In this document: one piece after another, positions 23,390 through 35,648 of the stretch | Position numbering within the stretch: the first letter of the stretch is position 1 | How the letters are laid out: each line of letters begins with the position of its first letter | Assembly (NCBI GenBank): GCA_010909165.1 | Contig: VJWM01000287.1 | Span: 62,001 to 126,000 of the forward strand | Source of the DNA: Anthoceros angustus | Lineage: Eukaryota; Streptophyta; Anthocerotopsida; Anthocerotales; Anthocerotaceae | Direction of reading: 5' to 3' | Length of the DNA: 64,000 nucleotides | Position numbers and translations under genes: made by a program | Notes under the pieces: model-generated | The model's database searches: none | Told to the model about the DNA's origin: nothing | Seen by the model: only the letters and a program-made list of their open reading frames with translations

Positions 23390-24796
23390 AGGACATTGTC
23401 CAGACACGCTATCCATAACAACTTCCGCCCTTTCGCAGCGTGTCTGTCTTCAAAGTTGTCAATTTCCTCCATGGCATTATCTTCGATGGAATGGTCTTCT
23501 CCGGCGCCAGTGGCGGAGTCGTTTTGGGGCCACACAGCGTCCAGTGGCTGCCCAACGTCAAGGAGGTCGCCGGACTTCTCCTTACTTCTGCTGGCTGCCA
23601 AACGCACAACCTGCGACTGTGACCCATCCTTCTCAGATAGACTCACCTCTTTTGCCCAGAACTGGGTCGGTCCTCGCCGATGTGGCTCGTGATTCAACTC
23701 CTCTTCAAGGCCGGAGCACTTCATTGCCATGGATTCTCCGGGAATGAACTCTGCGCACCTTTTGTCCACCTCGATTGCAATGCGCTTGCGCCAAAAGCAA
23801 AGCACCAATGTTGTTGACCCACTACCGACAAACATCCAAAATCCAGTCCCCTCCTTGAGAAACTTTTGATGAGCTTCATCATCAAAGACAAAGGCCGTTG
23901 ATAAGCACATACCACCGCCTTGTCCAATGATGTGTACAACAACTTTTCACCATGTAGGGTGGGCAATGACCGCCGCCCATTATTGAAAGACCCATGAATG
24001 TCGAGGATCATGGAGACTTTTGACCTTTGGTCTCAAATGTTAACCCCATCCTATTGTGACGTACTCCATAGTGTCGTAGCCACCAAAGTCCATATTCGCT
24101 TGTCCCATACAAAGACACCAGCCTCCTCCGCACCACTTTCGCATTGCCTCCCGACGACATGTTGCTCTTCAACCCCATGCATCACTATCATTCTCATCTC
24201 CGGCACCGGTCATGTCGTGGAAGGAGTGAAACATTTTTCCCAATTGAAAGAGATCTAACTTCACATCATGTTTACCTTTGTTGAATCCTGGGCACATCCA
24301 TGATCATCGAGTGTACTTGCGGATCCCGAGGAACCCCTCATGTCCGCATCTCAGAATGACCGGTACTTCACGATATCCTCTGCTTTTGGCACTGTGAAGG
24401 ATTGAAGCCCCTCCTCCATGTCCATATCTGCTAGCGCTCTGCTCATTTTCAAGTCCCTTCCATGTATGAACCTCGAGAATAAAGGCTTGAAAATCTTCGT
24501 AGCTTCTTCAGGTCCTCAACATCTTTAATTTTCAATGGGTGTCAAACGAAATGGGTTAGCGTGTGTGCAAGGCCATGGCATGAGAGGCGGCATGCGCGCC
24601 TCGGGATCTTGCAAATAATGGAAGGAAATATATTTACCTTGCCCTCAAATGCGGTTTGAAAATCGCAATAACTTCGTCTCAAGAGTGTTGAGGGTATTCT
24701 TGTCTCACCATTTCAAGGAGTCACAAGCCGGATGTTTAGCCATTGCCACATGACATGAAATTTCTTCAAGGGTAACTTCCTTCGCCATTCTGCTGA
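23390..24796. repeat. Direct tandem duplication, copy 1 (about 1.41 kb)
   Basis: It matches 24,797-26,230. Both start with 'gaggacattgtccagacacg' (23,391 and 24,803) and end with 'aacttccttcgccattc'. Copy 1 shows 'cttcgtagcttcttcagg' at about 24,498 where copy 2 has 'cttcaggtagcttcttcagg' at about 25,895. Confidence 0.85.
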
Positions 24797-26230
24797 GATC
24801 CGGAGGACATTGTCCAGACACGCTATCCATAACAACTTCCAGTCCTTCGAGCGTGCTCCGTGTCTTCAAAGTTGTCAATTTCCTCCATGGCATTATCTTG
24901 ATGGAATGGTCTTCTCGCGGGCGGGTCGTGAGCACCTAAGGTCGGCCGCCTAACGCCAAGGAGGTCGCCGGACTTCTCCTCGCCAAACGCACAACCTGCG
25001 ACTGTGACCCATCCTTCTCAGATAGACTCACCTCTTTTGCCCAGAACTGGGTCGGTCCTCGCCGATGTGGCTCGTGATTCAACTCCTCTTCTGCGTCCGG
25101 GAGCACTTCATTGCCATGGATTCTCTGGGGAATGAACTCTGCGCACCTTTTGTCCACCTCGATTGCAATGCGCTTGCGCCAAGCAAAGCGACCAATGTTG
25201 TTGACCCACTACCAAAGACAAATATCCACCTCCTTGGAGAAACTTTTGATGAGCTTCATCATCAAAGACAAAGGCCGTTGATAAGCACATACCACCAGCT
25301 TGTCCAATGATGTGTACAACAACTTTTTCACCATTGTAGGGTGGGCAATGACTGCTCGCCCATTATTGAAAGACCCATGAATGTCAGTAGGGATCATGGA
25401 GACTTTTGACCTTTGGCTGTCAAATGTTAACCCCCATCCTATTGTGACGTACTCCATAGTGTCGTAGCCACCGAAGTCGTTGTGCATATTCGTCTTGTCC
25501 CATACAAAGACACCAGCCCTCCTCCTCTGCACCACTTTCGCATTGCCTCCCTGACGACATGTTGCTCTTCAACCCCATGCATCACTATCATTCTCATCTC
25601 CGCAGGTGGTCATGTCGGAAGGAGTGAAACATTTTTCCCAATTGAAAGAGATCTAACTTCACATCATGTTTACCTTTGTTGAATCCTCGGGGCACATCCA
25701 TGATCATCGAGTGTACTTATGGATCCCGAGGAACCCCTCATGTCTGCGCATCTCTCTCTAATGACCGGTACTTCACGATATCCTCTTTTTTGGCAGTGGA
25801 TTGAAGCCCCTCATCCATGTCCATATCTGCTAGCGCTCTCTGCTCATTTTCGAGTCCCTTCCATGTATGAACCTCGAGAATAAAGGCTTGAAAATCTTCA
25901 GGTAGCTTCTTCAGGTCCTCAACATCTTTAATTTGCTGAATGGGTGTCAAACGAAATGGGTTAGCGTGTGACAGTGCAAGGCCATGGCATGAGAGGGCGC
26001 CGGCATGCCGGCGCCCTCAGTGGGATCTTGCAAATAATGGAAGGAAATATATTTACCTTGCCCTCAAATGCGGTTTGAAATCTGGCAATAACTTCGTCTG
26101 AAGAGTGTTGAGGGTATTCTTGTCTCACCATTTCGAAGGAGTCACAAGCCAGATGTTTAGCCATTGCCACCTGTATGACATGAAATTTCTTTCGAAGGGT
26201 AACTTCCTTCGCCATTCCGTTGAGATCTAG
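24797..26230. repeat. Direct tandem duplication, copy 2 (about 1.43 kb)
   Basis: Second copy. Near its left end this copy is the one with losses (24,845-24,960); further right copy 1 is. The two copies are therefore mosaics, not one intact and one eroded. It contains a GC-rich insertion 'gccggcatgccggcgccctc' at about 25,999, where copy 1 has a shorter version. Confidence 0.85.
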
Positions 26231-26667
26231 GAGGCCAGTTAGTACTTTCTCTGTTACACTTATCAGCATCTGTTGTCCTGGCTGTCCATGTGGGACACCT
26301 TGAAAGCTTCGCCATGGCTTCCCCTGCATTTCTTTGGGCTTCACAAAACCCATCATCAACTTTGTGTCGCCGGTTGCTTTCCTCTTGCCTTTGCTCTTTT
26401 TTGTTTTGTCCTGCCGCGACATGCTTACCGCTGTAGCTCACCCGCCACTTGGAAAAAATTTTATCCACATTTTTCCCATACCTTGCCCTCTAGTTTTGAA
26501 ATGCAGTATATGGGTTCCGTTGTCCACCTTGTTCCTTGTCTTGCTCATCTTCTCGGCCTTCTGCCTTCAATCAAACCTAGCACCTTGTATAGATTGAATT
26601 TCCAGTTCATGGTCATGATGACGTGATCTCGCTTAGCTATCGCAACTCATCCCTCGATACGAACCGC

Positions 26668-27213
26668 TCAATAAAATTCATCTTTTTCCGCTTGTCCGCC
26701 ATCCGTTGTGATCGGTGGCGAATCCTCATCTCGGATGCTTAGGCCACAATACACATGGGCTTCGATCCACTGAAAACGCGCCTTCCCTGGTGAGATACCA
26801 GCCAGATGCTGCATGGTTGCATATGTATGATTCCCTCCCAGTACGCCCATCACATACTTCTTCGCTCTAAACCTTTTCCAATCAAGTTGTCCAATATCTG
26901 CGCACTCTGTTGGGTCAATCATACATAATAGGGGAAGCACTCCTTCTTCAATCCTTCCCTTTGCAATGACACGGGCAAGATAGTTTGCCCAGGCCTCATC
27001 AACTTTCGGATCCGGGCATCGTGGGTCGAATGATGCAGGCCTCAAATTTTCAAGTTTCACCAACGCCGGGGCACCACCTTTTTCGCGTACGTACATTTGT
27101 GAGGTAGTCTTCGTCCATATGCGACGCCCAACCGCCGCCGTCGTAGCCACGTGAAGAGTTTGGATGTCATTGTCGAAAGTCCGACAGTGCTTCCTTTCAC
27201 AAGCCTGTATCAC
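26668..27213 (-). pseudogene. ParB-like (GGNH) domain segment of a mobile-element protein
   Basis: The reading frame contains VKLENLRPASFDPRCPDP, then KYVMGVLGGNHTYATMQHL and IEAHVYCGLS. A loop G-G-N-H followed by a helix and a [Y/V]xGL strand resembles the ParB/sulfiredoxin-like nucleotide-binding fold found in some eukaryotic repetitive ORFs. The expected continuation (DEMRI...RSQRMADKRKKMNF) is present in another frame just downstream (about 26,735-26,670), so a frameshift interrupts the domain. A relative with GLTEDEMRIVADHN lies at 61.3-61.6 kb. The molecular role is not established. Confidence 0.5.
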
Positions 27214-27229
27214 CCGCTTCCACCCTTGG

Positions 27230-27780
27230 TGCTTTGGTCTTCCTCTCGCCTTTGTGGTTGCCCTCCGCTTTTGGGGTTGGGCGAATCATTCTCGCCAAGT
27301 CCGCCAGAGGGCCGATGCCGGCCCATCATCTTCATTCAACGACATCGTGGAGGCGCCGCCGCGCCTCTCTCGCCGGAACATGGGACGGCGCTGCATGTCG
27401 GCGCCCTCTCTCGCCTGGGCGCGCATGCCGCGCCCGCTCACTGCCCCGAGGATGCCGGCGCCCGCCGCCCGCTGCATGCCGGCGCCCGCTCGCCAGGCGC
27501 ATGCCGGCGCCTCGCCTCGGGTGCCGGCATGCCGGCGCCCTTCTCCGAGGCCTCGCCTCGGGTGCTGCATGCCGCGCCCTCCGCCCGCCCGCTGGGGCGC
27601 TGCATGCCCCGCCTTGGCTCGCCTCGCTCTCGATGGCATGCCGCCCCACCGCCTGACAACCCTTCCCTTAGGCATTCCACCCCTCACGCCCATCTCGCAT
27701 GGACCCATGCTAGTGGCGCCCGCTGCATGCCGTGCCCACCCCTCTTCACCTTCTTCATGGTTGAAGGCGCGATCCCATTT
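27230..27780. repeat. GC-rich low-complexity insertion in the element gene
   Basis: Dense in 'gccggcgccc', 'gcatgccgg' and related palindromic words, unlike its neighbours. It sits between the N-terminal and ParB-like coding parts of the minus-strand element gene and may be spliced out or be an insertion. Long open frames on all strands are a by-product of the composition (few stop codons). Similar GC-rich patches occur at 32,060-32,750, 33,430-33,850 and 62,960-63,330. Confidence 0.7.
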
Positions 27781-28741
27781 CCTCCTCGGGGGAATAAGGC
27801 CTAAGCAGCCCAACCTCCGCAATGCCTTCACCATCTTCCTGCTCAGATGCCCCAAAATCTGAATGGCCCAAAATATCTGGGACCGGCCCATCTTCTTCAT
27901 CTGATGGCCCAAACGCATTATCGTCTTCATCCTCCACAAATGCCACCTCTCCTTGTGCAAAAGCTTCAAGCCCTTGCCGAGTGTTCCTGTAAGACATTTC
28001 TCGCCTATGGATCTTGATAGATTGCGTTATCGCATCGCACAAGACCCTGTATACAGACCTTCCAACGTCTAGCTCTTTAGCCTGAGTGAAAAACCATTCT
28101 TTCTCTAACAGAACTGTTTCTTCAACCTGATGAGTGTGGCGCCGGATCATCACAGACTCCTCATATGAATAAGGCGAGGGGATTGGGTTCCCAGCAGCCA
28201 CTGCCTTCGACCTAGGGGGTTTAGGAACACCCGCTTTCTCCCCGCCAGCAACAAGGGCCTTGCTGGAGCTCGCCTTTGCAGACCCAATCGACGCTGTTTT
28301 CCCTGGATCCTGCGCGCCACCTGGTAGAACAAGGTTTGGTGGGGAGGGATTGCCTCCCGCAGACGCCGGGGTCGATGCATCTTGTCGCGCACCCTCACCT
28401 GCTGTCAGTTGTTGAATCTTCTTGGGTTTTGCTTTTCTTTGCTTCTTCGGCTTCCCCACATGATCTGGAGCCACAAGGGGCCCTTTGGGCAAGTCTTTCT
28501 TGCTGCGGCGTCCGCTGGCCATGTTGCTGGTGATAAGAGCAGCCATAACACAAGATACATAAGAGCAAGAGCAAGAGCAACCAATAAGAACCACAACAGA
28601 AGATAGAACACCAACCTCGGCGTACAAGATTTCCCCAATTCGGGATGGTGGTAGCCGCTTCAGACGCCGCCGCTGTCCCTCCTTGCCTCGCGACGGACAC
28701 CTGATTGCAGCACCGGAACTCCTCGCGCCCAAAATCCTCAA
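27755..28741 (-). CDS. N-terminal ORF of the ParB-like mobile-element protein
   Basis: A 328-codon open frame, the longest intact minus-strand frame in the repeat region. The likely real start is the internal Met of MASGRRSKKDLPKGPLV, since the preceding part is hydrophobic and Cys-rich and looks like leader or chance sequence. It has a Lys/Arg-rich region (KPKKQRKAKPKKIQQ), then a Pro/Ala/Gly-rich disordered stretch, then helical sequence (KEWFFTQAKELDVGRSVY) and an acidic tail (EDEDD, SDEEDG). No catalytic motif is present. It is immediately upstream of the GC-rich insertion and the ParB-like part on the same strand. Assignment to a single protein is inference. Confidence 0.5.
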   Translation of the reverse strand: MRILGARSSGAAIRCPSRGKEGQRRRLKRLPPSRIGEILYAEVGVLSSVVVLIGCSCSCSYVSCVMAALITSNMASGRRSKKDLPKGPLVAPDHVGKPKKQRKAKPKKIQQLTAGEGARQDASTPASAGGNPSPPNLVLPGGAQDPGKTASIGSAKASSSKALVAGGEKAGVPKPPRSKAVAAGNPIPSPYSYEESVMIRRHTHQVEETVLLEKEWFFTQAKELDVGRSVYRVLCDAITQSIKIHRREMSYRNTRQGLEAFAQGEVAFVEDEDDNAFGPSDEEDGPVPDILGHSDFGASEQEDGEGIAEVGLLRPYSPEEEMGSRLQP

Positions 28742-28949
28742 GCTTGAAGACGGAGGAAACCCGCGTTCTGGAACGCCTGAATTACGCTCACACCGTAATA
28801 GATGAGGGGTGCGGACATGTTCCAGTCGCGGCTTACCCTAAATAGGTGCAGGCATTATGGCATATCCAAGGGAAATAATCCAATTTAAAGGCCCCAATAT
28901 AACACACACCGAGGACCGAGGAAACTACACCCTTTATGAACATTGTGAT

Positions 28950-30900
28950 GTGTGCCTTTCCGTATGTCCTTAAAGTTTGTGTGCTCAATCATGTATGCCG
29001 TTTAAGCCTTGCCGCCATCGTCCGCCAATGTCGATGACCTTGTGGTTTTAAGTGATACAATGGGTGTGGCTATAGCCTTGGTCCTAGTCTCGAAAACAAG
29101 CTCTTGTGTCGCGGTTCTTGTGCTCTTCCAAGCACGCTTCGGGAAAGATGTTGCATGCCACCCACAGCAACGATGAATCGGAGGTCACTAGACTATGTGC
29201 ATTTGACGAAATCTTTCCGCTCGGCTATGCCATCACATTGACTCCATCTGCGCAGTAGTCGCGAAGATGGAGATGGCAACGAGGATTTCGAGGCTTCACA
29301 TCCTCGATCTTTGGACAAAACAAGGTGCAAGCGGAGAAGGAAGTCTGACGATCGATCATCGAAGACCATTGTCGACGCCCGCCTCCCACACCCTCCGAGT
29401 AAGCTATTTCGCTTGTATCCGAAGGACTGCTCGATTTAATCGAGCTAGCAATATGTTTAACCATTGTGCATGATCGTCTTGTTTATGTGATCGGCTTTAC
29501 GGGACGCTTATCCTGCCAATGGTTAGGATTAAACACTGTATGCACTCCGTTACGGTGTATCATGTGTCCGTGGTGGAGAAGAACTCATCGACAATCGTAC
29601 CGCAGATGTGTGCCTTACCGTATGTCCTTAAAGTTTGTGTGCTCAATCATGTATGCTGTTTAAGCCTTGCCGCCATCGTTCCCGCCGCCAATGTCGATGA
29701 CCTTGTGGTTTTAAGTGATACAATGGGTGTGGCTATAGCCTTGGTCCTAGTCTCGAAAACAAGCTCTTGTGTCGCGGTTCTTGTGCTCTTCCAAGCACGC
29801 CGGGAAAGATGTTGCATGCCACCCATGAACGATGAATCGGAGGTCACTAGACTATGTGCATTTGACGCAAATCTTTCGGCGCTATGCCATCGTCATTGAC
29901 TCCATTCTGCGTGCATAGTCGCGAAGATGGAGATGGCAACGAGGATTTCGAGGCTTGACATCCTCGATCTTTGGACAAAACAAGGTGCAAGCGGAGAAGG
30001 AAGTCTGACGATCGATCATCGAAGACCATTGTCGACGCCCGCCTCCCATGCCTCCGAGTAAGCTATTTCGCTTGTATCCGAAGGACTGCTCGATTTAATC
30101 GAGCTAGCAATATGTTTAACCATTGTGCATGATCGTCTTGTTTATGTGATCGGCTTTACGGGACGCTTATCCTGCCAATGGTTAGGATTAAACACTGTAT
30201 GCACTCCGTTACGGTGTATCATGTGTCCGTGGTGGAGAAGAACTCATCGACAATCGTACCGCAGATGTGTGCCTTACCGTATGTCCTTAAAGTTTGTGTG
30301 CTCAATCATGTATGCCGTTTAAGCCTTGCCGCCATCGTTACCGCCGCCAATGTCAGATGACCTTGTGGTTTTAAGTGATACAGCGGGGTGTGGCTATAGC
30401 CTTGGTCCTAGTCTCAGAAAACAAGCTCTTGTGTCGCGGTTCTTGTGCTCTTCCAAGCACGCTTCGGGAAAGATGTTGCATGCCACCCACAGCAACGATG
30501 AATCGGAGGTCACTGGACTATGTGCATTTGACGCAAATCTTTCAGTCGCTTTACTGGCTATGCCATCGTCATTGACTCCATTCGTGCAGTGTAGTCGCGA
30601 AGACAGAGATGGCAACGAGGATTTCGAGGCTTCCGACATCCTCAGATCTTTGGACAAAACAAGCAGGCAAACGGGAGAAGGAAGGCTTGCGACGACTGAT
30701 CATCGAAGACCATTGTCAGCACGCCCGCCCCTCCCACAGCCTCTGAGTAAGCTATTTCTGTTTCAGTATCCGGAGGGACTGTTCGATTTACACTGAGCTA
30801 GCAATATGTTTAACCATTGTGCATGATCAGGTCTTGTTTATGTGATCGGCTTTACCTGGGACGTTTATCCTTACAGTCAATGGGTTAGGATTAAACACTC
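28950..30900. repeat. Three direct tandem copies of a 0.66-kb unit
   Basis: The landmark 'tatgtccttaaagtttgtgt' occurs at about 28,963, 29,620 and 30,280. The third copy (30,280-30,900) retains CAG/CTG words that are CG in the first two, for example 'gtcagatgacc' against 'gtcgatgacc' and 'cctcagatct' against 'cctcgatctt'. It leads into the DUF7869-type gene on the plus strand and may include that gene's 5' part. Confidence 0.85.
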
Positions 30901-32014
30901 GTATGCACTGCCTGTATCACGGTGTCCGTGGTGGAGAAGAACTCATCAGCACAATCGTGTACCGCAGTATGTGCCACCAACTCCGAGGAACGTCAACCTA
31001 TACTCTGCATTACAGAGAAGTCCTCGGGTTCGACCAGAAGTTTGTGCTACTGAAACGGTATCAAGGAAGCGGGCGGCTCGAGGCTTGTTCCATGTCAATG
31101 ACTTGGGAGAGCATCAGGCACATAGTGTTGCAGCTGCAGTGATGAGTTCTCTGCCCGCGAGAGGGAATGCAACTGCCAGTGCATCCGGCAATGCACAAAA
31201 CGTTCAGCATGGAGAATTCCAAACTCCTATCCAACCGCATGCCAAAGCAACCAGAGTAGTTGATGATGATGCTGAAGTCTTTCAAAATGTCCGACCAACA
31301 ACATATCACCCGAAGCCGTTGTCTGAGACGATGCAGGTAGCCCCTATCGGATCTAGTTTTGAAGCGGCAGCAGTGTGTGTGCCTGGGAAGGCGAATGTGC
31401 ATCTCAGATCGGAAGATTCAAAACCATGTTGCACCAAACTATGCCTCCCATCCTCTCAAAAGAAGCATTTCAAGAGGAGCGTCTACGGTTCCTGGATTTG
31501 GGAAGAGGAGAGCAGGAGAGATACCTAGAGGCACTTGTCCGGCCGGACTTGGAGTCAAGGTCATCGGAAAAGGTTCACACTTATCTCATGCACCGCGCTC
31601 CAGTGAGGTGTTGGTTGAAAGCATTCAGACGCATGTATTGCATAGGTTCTGTAAGGTATGAAGAATTGAAGACCAGAGTCCTCCGCAATGCGCCGTGGGA
31701 TGGGTACAAGTCAAACTCCTGCCAAAAATCATCGCACGCCTTGGTGCACTTGCGTGGATGGACTCGACATTCCTGGAACTGGCAGAGCGGCTTCCCAATG
31801 TTGATGTATACAACTTGCCTGATACTTTCACCAAGCTTGAAGTATGGACACTATACAAACTGTTTGCGTTTCATATCATACGCTTACTTCCTAAGACTAT
31901 GGGAACAGAGCTTTCCGAGGGTGAAAATCCCCAAATCAAATAGGTTCTCCACTTGTTCATTGTGCGCTGGATTGAAGTTTAACATTTGGAACACGGACGT
32001 GCGAATTGAGCAAG

Positions 32015-32902
32015 GTAAGCCTTCTCCACAATCATTCGTGTTCGTTTTGGGTTTCTTCCAACAGTAGGTGGTGCGGGCATGTCGGCGCCCAACTGTCTGG
32101 GCCGCGGGCTGCCGTCACGCCGGTGTCCACAAAGATATTGTGGGGCGCCGGCACGGCGGCGTCCGGAATAATATTGTGGGGCGAGTACGCGCGTCCACAA
32201 AGATATTGGAGCGCCGCCGGGCGACGGTAGCCCGCGCGGCGCCGACCCCTCGATACCTTTGTGGACGCCGTTCGCGCCCCGCTGGCGAGGAAGCGCCCCG
32301 GGCGGGCCGCCGCCACCGGAGCACGGAACATGTGGGGCTCCGGCATGCCGACGCTGTTGAGGGGCGCCATGCCGCGCCGAGTAAGGTTGGCACGGCAGCC
32401 GGGACCGCACATGTGGGGCTCGGCATGCCGCGCCGTTGTCGATAAGCGCCGCCATCGGCCAGGTTGGCGCGGTGGCGGCCGAGGCGGCCGGCATCACCCG
32501 GCGCCGAATGGCGCTGTCGCGCCACCGCGACCTGTGTGGGCGACCGGCTGCGTGCACGGTGGGCGCGGCGCCACCCGTGATTGGGCGGCGGACGCACCAC
32601 CGTCGACCCCCGGCAGAAGGCGTCGGCAGCCGCCCCGCGGTAGTGGGCGTCGGGCACCTCCGGCAAGCGGGCGCCATCTCCGGCGCCCGCTAGATGGGCG
32701 CCGCGCGGCGCCACCGTATGGGTATGGGTTGGGGCCCTCATCCTGACGCCCGCCCTAGTTGGGCGAGGGCGTGTCCACACTTAACCTGTGTGGAACGTCA
32801 GGTTGTCGACGCCTTCAGTGATGCCGAAATGCCGGCAGCCAGCTCAGTTTACCGAATTAATCCTGTACTTGCAGTGAACGGTGTTTCCGTGTGATGTTGC
32901 AG
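32015..32902 (+). repeat. Intron-like GC-rich segment with internal repeats and inverted words
   Basis: Lies between a good donor and a good acceptor within the DUF7869-type gene. It contains about three copies of 'gtccacaaagatattg' linked by GC-rich words (32,120-32,215), and the inverse word 'cctttgtggacgcc' at about 32,252. Nothing in it resembles a protein domain despite long open frames. Confidence 0.6.
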
Positions 32903-33429
32903 ATGTTTATCAAGCCGCATTAGACTCCCACCGAATTCGACTTATGGAGGAAAGGAAGAAATTGTCAAAGCATCGGTCGAAATGCTATATCGAGCCGCAT
33001 AAATATATCTTATTATCAGTGGATGGAATGGACCAGAAGAAAACCTCTCTCCCCCATATTTTAAGGTGGCCAAAAGACTGAAGGACAGTTCATGTTGTGG
33101 GTTGTATGGTCCACAATTATACTCACAGAGCAAGAGCGTATCTCCACTATGCAAATCTCCGCAATGATGCGAATTTGACTATTGCGATCATACAAGATGT
33201 CATACACACCTACGAGGGGCTTCTCCCTTCAGTATTATATTTGCAACTAGACAACACATGCAGGGAAAATAAGAACCAGCTGCTATTTGCGTATCTCAAC
33301 ATGCTAGTGGAACTACAAGTATTTAAGAAGGTGAAGGTGGGGTTTCTGCTAGTGGGACATACGCATGACCAAGTTGATCAGATGTTCTCTTGTTTTTCAA
33401 AGCATCTCAAGCACAAAGAGGCCCGAACC

Positions 33430-34470
33430 CTCCGATACCTTTGTGGACGCCGGCGCCCGCGCCCGCCATGAGGGAAGCGGCGCCCCACTGGCGGGCCGCC
33501 GGCCACCGGAGCACGGAACATGGGGCTCCGGCATGCCGCGCCGTTGTCGATAAAGGCGCGCCATGCCGCGCCACCGGAGCACGGAACATGGGGCTCCGGC
33601 ATGCCGCGCCACCGCGAATTGTGTGGGCGATGCAAGTCGGTGTTGCACGGTGGAAGCGGCGCCACCCGTGATTGGGCGGCGGACGCACCACCGCCGACCC
33701 CCTGCAGAAGGCGTCGGCAGCCGCCCCGCGGTAGTGGGCGCAGCACCTCCGGCAGCAGCCAAGGCGCCGCCTCCCGGCGCCCGCTAGATGGGTGCAGGCA
33801 TCTGGCCCCACCTGTATGGGGTATGGGTTGGGGCCCTCATCCACGCCCTAGTTGGGCGGCGTGTCCACACTTAACCCGTGGAACGCCAGTTGTCGACGCC
33901 TTGATGATGAAAATGCGGCAGCCTTTCGCCATCGAATTAATCCTCACTTGAGGAACGTGTTTAGTGTGATGTTGCGATGTTTACGTCGCATTAGACTCCC
34001 ACGAATTCGACTTATGGAGGAAGGAAGAAATTGTCAAGGAAATGCTATATCGAGCCGCATAAATATATCTTATTATCGGATGGAATGGACCAAGAAAACC
34101 TCTCTCCCCATATTTTAAGGTGGCCAAAAGACGAAGGGCTCATGTTGTGGGTTGTATGGTCCACAATTATACTCACAGAGCAAGGCGTATCTCCACTATG
34201 CAAATCTCCGCAATGATGCGAATTTGACTATTGCGATCATACAAGATGTCATACACACTACGAGGGCTTCCCCTTGATTATATTTGCAACTAGACAACAC
34301 ATGCAGGGAAAATAAGAACCAGCTGCTATTTGCGTATCTCAACATGCTAGTGGAACTACAAGTATTTAAGAAGGTGAAGGTGGGGTTTACGCTAGGGACA
34401 TACGCATGACCAAGTTGATCGATGTTCTCTTGTTTTTCAAAGCATCTCAAGCACAAAGAGGCCCGAACCC
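33430..34470 (+). repeat. Second copy of the GC-rich segment plus core DUF7869 exon
   Basis: Repeats about 32,245-33,430. The junction is visible because 'aggcccgaaccctc' occurs at about 33,420 (followed by the GC-rich word) and at 34,460 (followed by the true downstream coding sequence). Differences from the first copy are mainly CAG/CTG to CG: 33,379-33,381 CAG against 34,420-34,421 CG, and 33,017-33,019 CAG against 34,077-34,078 CG. Confidence 0.85.
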
Positions 34471-35648
34471 TCCCGAGTATGATAGATATATTGAGAGCAG
34501 CATTCACACCAAACCCGAGGTAAAGGTACTCAACGAGTGCGGACTTTCGAACTTATGTGTGGCCTGTGAGGAAAGGTGCAAGAGGGCACCAGTACAAGGC
34601 TGCCGTAAAGCAGCTGAACAACCTCTCATTCCAGCACCAGTTCAAAATTACAAGAGAAGACTGATTTGGACGGGGGAAGGTGACGGTCATACGGAGTAAA
34701 CAATATTCCACTTCTCCGCAATGGGAAAGCGAAGATGGCTTGGAGTTTTTGACTTCAATTCCTGACACGGTCATTGGCCCTGCACCATTAATGGCTCTGC
34801 AAGCCAAAGACAGGAAGGGGAGTGAAGGTGGGCACACTGCGTTGGAGGGCGTTGACCACTTACGCAAAGGCTTACTAAAGCTACCGACATATGTGAATGC
34901 AGAGGAAGGGGAGTGGTGGACTGACTTCTGGAAGGACCAAAGTGAGATCGCAACTATTGTTGACAACAACATTGGACTTGTCTTGCAGAACGAGTGGAAG
35001 TGGTACGACAGGACAGCTGCCGAATTACTAGTCCCCGGCACGTACGGAAGAAGCAAGCGATTACATTCTGACAAGTACCTCGAGAGACATGTATTTGGGA
35101 GGTCACCAGAGTATACAACGACGTCAAGAGGAGGTTGAAAGGATGAATGGGGATATCATGGAGATCGAAGGGCATGTTTCTCGGCTCCTTGAGGGGACAC
35201 TCACAACCGCCATTCGGATTGCAAAGGTTATTAGTGTCCACCTAAATCTTGACCCTTATTTACGTGTGCATTGGTGGAGCGAGCACACGGATGCTTACGA
35301 GGGAAGTATGTGGGAGAATATGTTTGCAGATGACAACAATGCACAACCATCAAAAAGTAAAGTCGGTAAAGTCTCAAGACCTCTTAATATCCAAACGGTC
35401 TTTGTGCGGAAAACCGTTATAAATCTATTATGGCTTCAAGTTGAACTCGAGAAACATCTGTATGCAGCGGATAAGAAAGCAATCGTGGAGAAGTTGGGTG
35501 CCCGCCGTCCCCATCGCAACCACCGCACTCGATGTACAAGATGATAGCGATGATGATGGTGGCGTGGCGTTCCATGTGAGCAATGAAGGTTTAGAGTCAG
35601 GAGGAGTAATCGTGAGGTGCCATTGGTGTGGTGGTGTCGACGGATCAT

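Larger units (their letters stand above)
23320..26468 (-). pseudogene. Degenerate C-terminal part of the ParB-like element gene
   Basis: Minus-strand pieces include a basic start after KKSKGKRKATGDTKLMMGF (about 26,420), then FEMVRQEYPQHSSDEVIARF, then LPEDFQAFILEVHTWKGLE (about 25,870) and IHGSFNNGR (about 25,380), and finally CLSTAFVFDDEAHQKFL (about 23,900 and 25,280). The last parts occur twice because 23,390-24,796 is duplicated at 24,797-26,230. Frames change every few hundred bases, largely at CAG/CTG-to-CG differences. No enzyme motif is recognised. It follows the ParB-like segment on the same strand, so it probably encoded the downstream part of that protein. Confidence 0.5.
30842..35648 (+). 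pseudogene. DUF7869-type mobile-element protein, interrupted and partly duplicated
   Basis: Plus-strand pieces in family order: RYLEALVRPDLESRSSEKV (31,520), AWMDSTFLELAERLPNVDVY followed by NLPDTFTK (about 31,760-31,835), VKIPKSNRFSTCSLCAGLK (31,925), then after an intron-like gap SHRIRLMEERKKLSKH, ILLSVDGMDQKKTSLPH and the hallmark YLQLDNTCRENKNQ ... FLLVGHTHDQVDQMFSCF (32,905-33,430). The C-terminal part follows at 34,470-35,544 (TDAYEGSMW, FVRKTVINLLWLQVELEKHL). The D..RENKN and GHTHDxxDQ motifs identify the family; a DDE/RNase H-like role is often suspected but not shown here. A donor AAG/GTAAGC at 32,015 and acceptor GTTGCAG at 32,902 suggest an 888-nt intron. The core exon is repeated at 33,975-34,470 with frameshifts. 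Confidence 0.65.

Noticed and set aside
27151-27969. Several long open frames on both strands
   Set aside because: They come from the GC-rich, stop-poor repeat; peptides are low-complexity Arg/Ala/Pro.
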